From Clostridium sp. CAG:568 (GTDB lineage Bacteria > Bacillota_I > Bacilli_A > RFN20 > CAG-288), in the NCBI GenBank assembly GCA_000434395.1, contig FR878802.1, positions 1-54,835 on the forward strand: a stretch of DNA of 54,835 bases, in the 5' to 3' direction. Positions 24,573 through 32,748 of the stretch are shown here, in pieces. The notes beneath the pieces were generated by a model. That model was not told where the DNA came from. It made no database searches and was given only the letters and a program-made list of their open reading frames with translations. The number at the start of each line of letters is the position of its first letter. Position 1 is the stretch's first letter. The translations under genes and the position numbers were made by a program.

Positions 24573-27470
24573 ATGAAAAGAAAAAGTAGAATTATATTAG
24601 CTTCTTGCTTAACAGGAATCGCTGCTGCTTTGGCTGTCGGAATCACCATTGGCAACTTCTATGCATTCAAATACGAACCTATCATCGCCTTAAACTTAGG
24701 TCAAGACACTTATAAGATTGTCAACAACGATTCAGATGAGAAAGTTGAAGATATCTATAAATCAGAATTTTCAAGCTCTAGAAAACTAGTCAGAGAAGAA
24801 AACAAATATGCTGAGACTATTCAATCCGAAGGTAGTGTCCTTCTAATGAATAAAAACTACGCACTTCCTGCTACAACTGCTAAGAACATAACTTTGTTTG
24901 GAACAACTTCAGTAGATTTCCTTTATGGTGGAAGTGGTGCTGGTAGTATTTCAACTTTAGGTACTCCAACTTTAAAGCAAGCTTTCGAAAATCTCGATTT
25001 CAAAGTAAACAGCAAAGTCTGGGATTTGTATAGCAGTGGTGCAGGATCATCCTATAGAAGAGCAGCCAATTCAAATGTTTATAAAGTTGGTGAAGCTCCT
25101 GTTTCTATTTTCACCGATGATATCAAGAGTTCATTCAACGATTACAACGATTTAGCAATCGTCGTAATCGGTAGAACCGGAATGGAAAACAGCGATTTGG
25201 CCTTAACGACAGTCGAAGATAGCTCAAAACACTCTCTCCAACTTTCACAAAACGAAATTGACACAATCAAATTAGCTAAGGATTCGGGATTTAAAAAGGT
25301 TGTAGTTCTTCTCAATACATTGAATGCAATGGAATTGAATGAACTCGACGATTTAGGTGTCGATGCCTGTCTTTGGGTTGGAGCAGGTGGACAAAAGGGT
25401 ATCAATGCAATTCCTAAGATGATAAAAGGAGACCTGGTTCCTTCTGGAAGATTGGTAGATACATATGCAGTCGATGCCTTATCAGCTCCTGCAATGAAAA
25501 ACTTTGGAGATTATACTTTCACCAACGCAACTAGCCGTAACACTAGCAAGTATTTGAATTATTCCGAAGGAATATACGTCGGATACAGATATTATGAGAC
25601 TAGATATGAAGACAAAGTCCTAAATCAAGGAAATGCTGGAGACTATGACTACAAAAAAGAGGTTCAATTCCCATTCGGATACGGATTGTCCTACACAAAC
25701 TTCGAATACAGCAATTTCAATGTGAAAGAGAATGCTGATACATTTGACTTCAGAGTTACTGTAAAGAACACTGGTGGATTAGCCTCAAAAGATGTTGTAG
25801 AAATCTATATGCAAAGCCCATATACAGACTACGACAAAACTAATAACGTCGAAAAATCAGCTATTGAATTGGTCGGATTTGAAAAGACAAATATAATCGA
25901 GCCTAATAAATCAGAAACATTGACAGTAAGTGTGAAGAAGAGCGAAATGGCAAGCTATGATTATAAAAAAGCTCAAACATACATTGTCGATAATGGAACT
26001 TATTACTTTGCTTTAGGTGACTCAGCTCATGATGCTTTGAACAACATCTTGGCTAAGAAAGGCAAAAACACCTCTGATGGAATGGATTATGATGGAAATC
26101 AATCATTTGTTTATACATATGAACAAAAAGATTTCGATAGCACAACATATGCAACATCATTGTCTGGAGGAGCAGTAAACAACAAATTATCATTTGCTGA
26201 TTTAACTAACTACGACAAGGGTGTGAAATACTTGACTCGTTCAAATTGGGTGGATTCATTCCCCAAGACTTACGAAGTTGAAGATGGATCTAGAAAAGCT
26301 CAAGCCAGCAATGAATTGCTGAATGATTTGCAAGTGCCGACAATCACTGATAATGAATCTAATTACACCATGCCAGATTTCAATTTAATAAGTGGAAATG
26401 GTGAATTATCCTTGGTCAACTTGAACGGAAGACCTTATGATGATCCTTATTGGGAAGTCTTGTTAAATCAGATGAGCAAAGAAGATATGTATAACCTTGT
26501 TCGTGTTGGAGGTTACCAGACTGGCGCAGTCGCCTCAATAGGAAAACCTGGAACAATCGATAAGGATGGATCCGCAGGTATTTCTTCGACATTGGTCGGT
26601 GGAAAAGGTGCTTTCGGATATCCTGTCGAAAGTGTCGTCTCCTCAACTTGGAACAAAGCTATCGCAAAGAGAATGGGTGAGTTGGTCGGTGAAGATGGAA
26701 TCTATACTAAGACCAGTGGATGGTACGCACCTAGTATGAACATCCATCGTAGTCAATTCTCCGGAAGAAACTTTGAATACTTCTCTGAAGATGGCTATTT
26801 GAGTGGACAATTCGGTGCTGCCATGGTAGAAGGTGCTGAATCCAAAGGATTGTACTGCTACATCAAACACTTCGCTTTCAATGATCAAGAGACAAACAGA
26901 GGTGGAGTGGCTACATTCATGAATGAACAAGCTGCAAGAGAAATTTATTTGGAGCCTTTCAAGATTACTGTCGAAGAAGCTCATCCACACGGAGTTATGG
27001 CAGCTATGAATAGAATAGGAACCAGATGGGTCGGTCATTCTAAAGAATTGATGACTGATATTCTAAGAGGTGAATGGAACTTCGAAGGAATGGTCATCAC
27101 TGATCAAGCTAGTTTCTACACAGACTATATCGGAGATGTAAGACCTACATTGTATGCTGGAGTTGATTTGATGCTCTGCACCAATTCAAGTCTTTGGAAG
27201 ATTGAAGATTATGAGACTAGCAACATGTATTGCACCTTGCTTAGAAGAGCTACAAAGAATATCCTTTATGCAGTTGCAAACAGCAATGCCATGAATGGTG
27301 TCTCAGCAAAGACAAAGATCATTCGTGTAATGCCAGATTATGAAAAATGGTTGATTGCTTTAGATTGTGTCGTAGGTGTCCTTTGTGCCGCTGGAATCAC
27401 ATGGGCTGTGTTCTTATTCAAAAAGAAAGATAAAGTCGAAAACTCAGTAGAAGAAAAAAAGGCTAACTAA
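24573..27470 (+). CDS. Membrane-anchored GH3 glycosidase with swapped domain order
   Basis: A 965-residue paralogue of the GH3 at 1272-4178 with the same swapped order. The GH3 C-terminal domain comes first (SEGSVLLMN, VVLLNTLNAME, GVDACLWVGAGGQ, SGRLVDTYA). A fibronectin-III-like part follows (PFGYGLSYTNFE, DVVEIYMQSPY). The catalytic barrel is last (DKDGSAGISS, SGRNFEYFSEDGY, CYIKHFAFNDQET). The predicted nucleophile is Asp844 in GMVITDQASF. An N-terminal helix (about 8-30) and a C-terminal helix (about 926-949, followed by KKKDK) anchor it with the enzyme outside. It follows its lipoprotein in an operon that ends at a strong terminator. Likely acts on beta-linked glycosides at the cell surface. 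Confidence 0.92.
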   Translation: MKRKSRIILASCLTGIAAALAVGITIGNFYAFKYEPIIALNLGQDTYKIVNNDSDEKVEDIYKSEFSSSRKLVREENKYAETIQSEGSVLLMNKNYALPATTAKNITLFGTTSVDFLYGGSGAGSISTLGTPTLKQAFENLDFKVNSKVWDLYSSGAGSSYRRAANSNVYKVGEAPVSIFTDDIKSSFNDYNDLAIVVIGRTGMENSDLALTTVEDSSKHSLQLSQNEIDTIKLAKDSGFKKVVVLLNTLNAMELNELDDLGVDACLWVGAGGQKGINAIPKMIKGDLVPSGRLVDTYAVDALSAPAMKNFGDYTFTNATSRNTSKYLNYSEGIYVGYRYYETRYEDKVLNQGNAGDYDYKKEVQFPFGYGLSYTNFEYSNFNVKENADTFDFRVTVKNTGGLASKDVVEIYMQSPYTDYDKTNNVEKSAIELVGFEKTNIIEPNKSETLTVSVKKSEMASYDYKKAQTYIVDNGTYYFALGDSAHDALNNILAKKGKNTSDGMDYDGNQSFVYTYEQKDFDSTTYATSLSGGAVNNKLSFADLTNYDKGVKYLTRSNWVDSFPKTYEVEDGSRKAQASNELLNDLQVPTITDNESNYTMPDFNLISGNGELSLVNLNGRPYDDPYWEVLLNQMSKEDMYNLVRVGGYQTGAVASIGKPGTIDKDGSAGISSTLVGGKGAFGYPVESVVSSTWNKAIAKRMGELVGEDGIYTKTSGWYAPSMNIHRSQFSGRNFEYFSEDGYLSGQFGAAMVEGAESKGLYCYIKHFAFNDQETNRGGVATFMNEQAAREIYLEPFKITVEEAHPHGVMAAMNRIGTRWVGHSKELMTDILRGEWNFEGMVITDQASFYTDYIGDVRPTLYAGVDLMLCTNSSLWKIEDYETSNMYCTLLRRATKNILYAVANSNAMNGVSAKTKIIRVMPDYEKWLIALDCVVGVLCAAGITWAVFLFKKKDKVENSVEEKKAN

Positions 27471-27481
27471 TTAAAATAGAG

Positions 27482-27509
27482 AAACGGCAGCTGATAACTG
27501 CCGTTTTTT
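27482..27509 (+). terminator. Terminator of the second GH3 operon
   Basis: Stem AAACGGCAG / CTGCCGTTT with loop CTGATAA, continuing into a T run, 12 bases after the GH3 stop. Confidence 0.88.
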
Positions 27510-27578
27510 CTTGCCTTTTCAAGATATAAACAACTGAATGATAGAAGAGTATAATAAATATTTGTGGAGGTCATATAT

Positions 27579-28028
27579 ATGGCTGAAGAAAAGAAATCAT
27601 TATTTCAAGAAATCATGGCTTATAACATGGAGGCTTATAAGGCTCATGACCAGGAAGCAAAGGATGCTTGCGGAGCTTTGATATCTGCTGCAAGAAATGC
27701 CCAAGTCGTTTGCAAGAGTCAAAATAAGCCTTTCACAGATGCTGAAATGGGAAAGGTAGTCACTAAGACTTTGAAAGAGTTAGAAGAAGAGCTCGATGTA
27801 TACGTGAAAGGTAATCGTCCTGAAAGAGCAGAGGCAATCAAAAAACAAATCGAAGTCGTCAACAAATTCAAGCCCCAACTTATGAGCGAGGATGAAATTA
27901 GAAAAATCATCGAAGCCTTACCTGACAAATCGATAAAGTCAGTTATGAAGGAATTCAAGACAAACTATCCTGGAAAAGCTGATATGAGCATGGTCTCAAA
28001 GATAGCCATGTCATTCCAAGGCAAATAA
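27579..28028 (+). CDS. GatB/YqeY-domain protein
   Basis: About 149 residues, the normal length for YqeY. The N-terminal half is a helical bundle (SLFQEIMAYNMEAYKAHD, then LKELEEELDVYVKGNRPERAE). The C-terminal half is the GatB/YqeY tail (FKPQLMSEDEIRKII, then VMKEFKTNYPGKADMSMVSKI). It resembles the tRNA-binding tail of amidotransferase subunit GatB; its own role is not settled. Start at 27579 after TGGAGG. TATAAT (27550-27555) is a good -10, with no clear -35. Monocistronic, closed by a terminator. Confidence 0.9.
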   Translation: MAEEKKSLFQEIMAYNMEAYKAHDQEAKDACGALISAARNAQVVCKSQNKPFTDAEMGKVVTKTLKELEEELDVYVKGNRPERAEAIKKQIEVVNKFKPQLMSEDEIRKIIEALPDKSIKSVMKEFKTNYPGKADMSMVSKIAMSFQGK

Positions 28029-28042
28029 CTAATCAAAGACTT

Positions 28043-28067
28043 AAACACAGCCAAAAGCTGTGTTTTT
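28043..28067 (+). terminator. Terminator of yqeY-like gene
   Basis: Stem AAACACAGC / GCTGTGTTT with loop CAAAA and trailing Ts. Confidence 0.87.
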
Positions 28068-28166
28068 TAATAAAACCTTATCATTTTTCATCTTTTATCT
28101 TGTTTATTTCCTTAATTTGAGTTTTAATATTACGGCTTTGATAAAGCTAATTTTAAAACCCTATTT

Positions 28167-28240
28167 GGGGGAATAGTTAAATGGTATAACTACGGTCTCC
28201 AAAACCGTTGTTCTGAGTTCGATTCTTAGTTCCCCCGCCA
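28167..28240 (+). tRNA. tRNA-Trp(CCA)
   Basis: Acceptor GGGGGAA pairs with TTCCCCC, anticodon stem-loop ACGGT-CTCCAAA-ACCGT gives CCA, T-loop TTCGATT, encoded CCA end. Being the only tRNA-Trp here and of UGG type, it supports the standard code. Confidence 0.96.
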
Positions 28241-28254
28241 AATAGATCAATATG

Positions 28255-28283
28255 CTTGATGTTTAAACGCATCAAGTTTTTTT
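28255..28283 (+). terminator. Terminator of tRNA-Trp
   Basis: Stem CTTGATG / CATCAAG with an 8-base loop and seven Ts, 15 bases after the tRNA. Confidence 0.87.
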
Positions 28284-28393
28284 ATTTATAAGCACTAATT
28301 TTTACACATTCAATAATTTTTCAATGTTTTTCTTTCATTGATAGTAAAATCTAAATAAAATAACAATGTGTTATTAATGAAAGGAAAATGAAA

Positions 28394-29029
28394 ATGAAAG
28401 GATTCAAAAAGAAAGGATTTTTAGTTTTAATCTTGTCAATGTCATTGTTCAGCTGCAACAATTCTTTGACAAGAAATTATGTTGACTTAAACAAAGGCGA
28501 GGTTTTAATCGTAAAAAATAACGATATTAGATACACTAACACTACAGTCTCAATTACAAGCGATGTCGTTATTACATATGATGTTAAAAGAGAATATATG
28601 TTAAATAGATCCTCCTCTGATCGCTACTCCAATAGTGTTCTATACAACGGTTATTATTACTATTGGACTAAAGAAATAACTACAGATAAGATGGTTGTCG
28701 GACAGAGCACAACAACAGTTGATAAAATATATTCTTACCTGCCTATAGGAGAAGATAATCTCGGGTTAAGCGTAAAAACTCAAACCACAACGACTACTAA
28801 TTATTCATTTGATAGTCAGTGGATTTCTACTCCTAATGTAGAAATCAGTACACACATTATTTCATATTTTAACAGTCTATCAGATATACAAAAAGAATGT
28901 CCAGATCTATATAATCAAGTGGACTTAGAAAAAACACAAAAGCAATATATTTCAGGTAATCCAACTAAATCGGTAACTGTCAATTTCCAAGACTACCAAT
29001 CATCTTATTACTATATAGAAAAAGCCTAA
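28394..29029 (+). CDS. Lipoprotein of unknown function
   Basis: About 211 residues. The signal peptide has lipobox LFSC, then a Thr/Tyr/Ser-rich, beta-looking mature part with a YYYYW cluster and a TTTTT run. I prefer the ATG at 28394 over 28388, because the AAAGGAAA site is too close to the earlier one. The C-terminal NFQDYQSSYYYI suggests a surface domain. No family recognised. Flanked by terminators, so monocistronic. Confidence 0.75.
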   Translation: MKGFKKKGFLVLILSMSLFSCNNSLTRNYVDLNKGEVLIVKNNDIRYTNTTVSITSDVVITYDVKREYMLNRSSSDRYSNSVLYNGYYYYWTKEITTDKMVVGQSTTTVDKIYSYLPIGEDNLGLSVKTQTTTTTNYSFDSQWISTPNVEISTHIISYFNSLSDIQKECPDLYNQVDLEKTQKQYISGNPTKSVTVNFQDYQSSYYYIEKA

Positions 29030-29033
29030 TAAT

Positions 29034-29068
29034 AAAAATGTGTTCCTTGATTTGGAACACATTTTTTA
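29034..29068. terminator. Bidirectional terminator between the lipoprotein and addA
   Basis: A perfect 13-bp stem, AAAAATGTGTTCC / GGAACACATTTTT, with loop TTGATTT. Oligo-A and oligo-T ends serve both convergent genes. Confidence 0.88.
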
Positions 29069-29075
29069 TCATATT

Positions 29076-32000
29076 TTATTTGACATCATCGACATCGACC
29101 TTAACAAACTTTCCTTCGATAATCGAATATAGGTAACATTCAATTTTGTGAATGTCTATATTCAGCAATTCAGCTAAGTTCTTCCTATATATCGACACCT
29201 GTCTTCTATATGCCAAATCAGCTGTAGATGAAGTTTTATAGTCGATGACATACGATGTATCATCGGTTACTATAGCTAAATCGATGCTTCCTTCATGATG
29301 CGAGACAGGATCTATGAACTCGAATTCTTGATAGAACTGTGGATGTCTTCCAACTAAATTAGAAATAAAGTCTGATCGAATAAACTTGTCGATCAACATC
29401 TTTTCTCTTTCATTCTTTATAAAATCTGATTTAGGCAATGTAGGATAGTTTGACCAATCTAAGTTTTCTAATTCTAAATGAAGCTTGGTTCCAAATTTCT
29501 CATTATCCTTATCTGCAAAGACTGAATCAGCCTTACTAGCTCTAGCAAAATTGTTGAGCTTATTCTTAGTTACCGAGTCAGGTAACGGATTACATAATCT
29601 AATAGAAAATGAATTTGAATCCAATAATTCTTGCTTATATGGGATATTAGATTTATCGACATCGCTGATGATATCTTCCATAGAATAATGAGCACAATCG
29701 CCATGTTGAAGTCTCATAAAGCTATGCGAAGCTCTAGCACCAAAATCTTCAAACGATTTAGGCTGAAGTCTAGTGGAATAGTAAAGTCTGCTCTTCATCG
29801 TAATGCTATTTGAAAAGACCATAACATTAGCTAATCTCGCTCTGGTCAAAGCGACATAGACCAAACGTAAGTGCTCGCTCAAATCATCTTCCATTTTTTG
29901 TAATTCGTGAGCTAAAAGCTGAGGAAAAACAAATTTGAACTCATTTTTCTTATCGGGATTCCATATTTTTCCTTCTCCATTAGCATCCTTTTTGGAATTA
30001 TCTCTTGGACATTGCTCTCGAATAAAATCCTTATCCGCCTTAGTAAAAGAAGGAATAAATCCATAGTTTTCATCAAAGATAAGACTTCCATTCTCTTCTT
30101 TAGATTTAGGTCCTTTATTCGACATAGGAACTATGACAAAAGGATATTCCATACCTTTTGATTTATGAATAGTGGTGATCAAAATAGAATTACCTCTGGC
30201 TTTATAAAGTTTCAATTCCTGTGGAGTATCAGACAAATCGCCTTCTCTCAATTCCTTGAAGTATTCGATGAATTCATTATATGAGAATCCCATACTAGAC
30301 AAATTATCGATTTCGCTGATGAAGAAATTATAAGAAGAAAGTATTTCATCAGGATTGTTCAAAGTTGAAATCTTATAATAGACATCAAACTTTGAAAAGA
30401 TTTCTTTAATGATTTGATTTGGCGATTTGATTTCGGACTCACCGGGAACATTGACTTCATCGAGCATTCTCAAAACTAAAGGTCTTTTAGCTTCATCCAA
30501 TGAGAGACAATTCTTAACATCTTCAATTATCTGAATGTCCTTTACGTTGAGCAAAAAGCTTCTTTCTACTGAAGCTATACAATGCTTGTATGAATCTAAT
30601 TCATCATTGGTGAGTTTTCTACCAGATTTCATTTCAGTCAAATAATACTCTAGCTTGACCAAGTTTTCTAAAACCATAGTCGCTGTATTCATCTTAAAAT
30701 CTTGGTCGATGTCCAAAGTGCAAGGAATATTCAAACTAGAAAAAGCTTTGACATATGGATTAGCTTGATTCTTTGCTCTTACTAGGATTGCAAAATCCTT
30801 ATATTCGGCAGGACGTCTACTACCATCCCTCTTTTCGGTGACAATCACTTTTTTACTTTCGACCCAAGACTTAATTTTCTTGGCGATATCAAATGCAATT
30901 ATGTGTTTCTTAAGCTGACCATTAGTAATTTTTGCAGGAAGTTCCTTATCTTCAAAATCATAATCATAAGAGCCTAAATCAGTGAAATCAGTCGAGCTAA
31001 TTTGGTTTAGTGTTTTGTTTGATGCTTTGATTTGCTGATTTATATCATTTGCATAATCTACACCTCCAACTTGTGACGTCATGTTGCTAGTAAAGAAGCT
31101 ATTGACCTCATCCACGACTTGACTATCGCTACGATAATTATCAGTCATAGTCAATAATTCAAAATTATTGTCTTTTGGTTTTTGATATTTACTCATGAAT
31201 AAATCCGGCTTAGCATTTCTAAATCCATAAATAGATTGTTTGACATCACCGACCATGAAAGTGATATTTCTATTAAATTTGTTCTCAACGAAATTAACAG
31301 TGAATACTTTATTGTCATCATCCATTGCCAGCAATTGTTCTTCATCAGTTCCTAACAACATCAGAAGCTCTTCTTGTGAATTATTAGAATCCTGATATTC
31401 ATCGACCATTATGGTTTTAATCCTATTTTTTTCTTCTTCTCTAATATCAGAATTTTCTTTTAATAACTTAAGACACATATAAGAGACATCGAAGAATGTA
31501 TATGCGTTATGTTCCTTCTTTTGCTCTTGAACTATTTGATGAATCTTCTTATTCAATTCAATTGCATAATCTATATATTCGGCATTCTTGTCCATCAATG
31601 CGACTGAGGTTTCGGTAGGTAAAATCTGAATCAAAGAATTCTTGATATTATCATAGGAGTCTTTAATACACTTCTTTTGCTTTTCCAATAATTCTAATTT
31701 TTGATCATCACCTTCATACTGACTTACAACTTCATTCTTCCACCAACTACGGTCCATCGGCCTAAAGATTTCTTTAGAGCCGCTTTTCTTTCCTTGAAAT
31801 GAAATGTTTTCCATATCATGAATCATATTTTGGATTTTAGAATAGTAATCCTGGCATTCAAGATAGTAATATTTCTTACCAATTTTTCTAATCTTTTCTG
31901 CTGCTCTTTCAAAGAACGTTGCTGAGTTTTCCTCATCATTAGCCTGAACATCGACATAATCAAGTCTAAACTGATCCAATACAGCACCAAGAGCCATCAT

Positions 32001-32744
32001 ATACTCAGCAAAATAATTCAAGCAATAAAAAGTTGCATTATTTTGTATTTCTTCCTGATTACTTAAATAATTTTCTTTCCAATTATCGAATATATCTTCT
32101 GCATTAGATTCAGTCTGTCTCATCTTTTCCAATGAGGCAATCATAGATTTAAGTAATCCACTATTAGTCGAAACGTCCCTATCAAAAAAAGATCTAATCT
32201 TTGAATTTGGATTGTTGAATTCCTTATTGATTATTTCATCTTCGGCTTTATAAAACATATAGTCATTTACTGTTTGATCCAAAATAGTAAATGTTGGAGA
32301 TATTCCTAATCTATCAGCATATTTTCTAACTATAGCATTTGAGAAAGAGTCAAATGTAGAAATTTGAGCCGAATCAACCTTTTCAGCTTCATCTAATAGC
32401 TTTTTGCTAGCTTCATCTTTGATGAATGGATATTTTTCTTTTTTAGTTGCAAACTCTTTCAAATCATCCTTTATTCTATCTTTCATCTCTCTAGCTGCGT
32501 TATTGGTAAAAGTCAAAATCAGCATATCTGATACGGATAAATCCTTCACCAAGATTCCATATAAGACTCTTAAAGATAGAGTTGTGGTCTTGCCACAACC
32601 AGCACCAGCAGAAAGGAGTATATTTTTATTGAAAGTAGTAATAGCTTCGAACTTCGAGTTATGAGACCCATCGGGTGAAGTCCCATATTTTTTCATCAAG
32701 AACTCATTAAAATCAGCTAATTCATTATCGTTGAGCAAACCCAT
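29076..32744 (-). CDS. addA: AddA, helicase-nuclease subunit A (RecBCD-like repair)
   Basis: About 1222 residues, full length for AddA. With AddB it resects double-strand breaks to start homologous recombination. UvrD-type helicase motifs: Q-motif and Walker A AGAGCGKTTT (about 46-55), Walker B MVDEYQDSN, motif III VGDVKQSIYGFRNA, motif V TIHKSKGMEYPFVIV and motif VI YVALTRAR. The C-terminal PD-(D/E)XK nuclease is intact (GSIDLAIV, then VIDYKTSS, then QVSIYRKNL). I start at MGLLNDNEL (32744), 4 bp after the addB stop and after AAAGGAGAA. The order addB-addA is the usual Firmicutes one. Confidence 0.95.
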   Translation of the reverse strand: MGLLNDNELADFNEFLMKKYGTSPDGSHNSKFEAITTFNKNILLSAGAGCGKTTTLSLRVLYGILVKDLSVSDMLILTFTNNAAREMKDRIKDDLKEFATKKEKYPFIKDEASKKLLDEAEKVDSAQISTFDSFSNAIVRKYADRLGISPTFTILDQTVNDYMFYKAEDEIINKEFNNPNSKIRSFFDRDVSTNSGLLKSMIASLEKMRQTESNAEDIFDNWKENYLSNQEEIQNNATFYCLNYFAEYMMALGAVLDQFRLDYVDVQANDEENSATFFERAAEKIRKIGKKYYYLECQDYYSKIQNMIHDMENISFQGKKSGSKEIFRPMDRSWWKNEVVSQYEGDDQKLELLEKQKKCIKDSYDNIKNSLIQILPTETSVALMDKNAEYIDYAIELNKKIHQIVQEQKKEHNAYTFFDVSYMCLKLLKENSDIREEEKNRIKTIMVDEYQDSNNSQEELLMLLGTDEEQLLAMDDDNKVFTVNFVENKFNRNITFMVGDVKQSIYGFRNAKPDLFMSKYQKPKDNNFELLTMTDNYRSDSQVVDEVNSFFTSNMTSQVGGVDYANDINQQIKASNKTLNQISSTDFTDLGSYDYDFEDKELPAKITNGQLKKHIIAFDIAKKIKSWVESKKVIVTEKRDGSRRPAEYKDFAILVRAKNQANPYVKAFSSLNIPCTLDIDQDFKMNTATMVLENLVKLEYYLTEMKSGRKLTNDELDSYKHCIASVERSFLLNVKDIQIIEDVKNCLSLDEAKRPLVLRMLDEVNVPGESEIKSPNQIIKEIFSKFDVYYKISTLNNPDEILSSYNFFISEIDNLSSMGFSYNEFIEYFKELREGDLSDTPQELKLYKARGNSILITTIHKSKGMEYPFVIVPMSNKGPKSKEENGSLIFDENYGFIPSFTKADKDFIREQCPRDNSKKDANGEGKIWNPDKKNEFKFVFPQLLAHELQKMEDDLSEHLRLVYVALTRARLANVMVFSNSITMKSRLYYSTRLQPKSFEDFGARASHSFMRLQHGDCAHYSMEDIISDVDKSNIPYKQELLDSNSFSIRLCNPLPDSVTKNKLNNFARASKADSVFADKDNEKFGTKLHLELENLDWSNYPTLPKSDFIKNEREKMLIDKFIRSDFISNLVGRHPQFYQEFEFIDPVSHHEGSIDLAIVTDDTSYVIDYKTSSTADLAYRRQVSIYRKNLAELLNIDIHKIECYLYSIIEGKFVKVDVDDVK

Positions 32745-32748
32745 TTCA

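Noticed and set aside
26643..27038. Open frame of 131 codons opposite the GH3 catalytic domain
   Set aside because: Antisense shadow of a conserved barrel, no start signals.
28167..28240. UGA = Trp genetic code, as in Mollicutes
   Set aside because: The tRNA-Trp anticodon is CCA and TGA ends several intact genes, for example the MgtC-like gene and the HAD gene.
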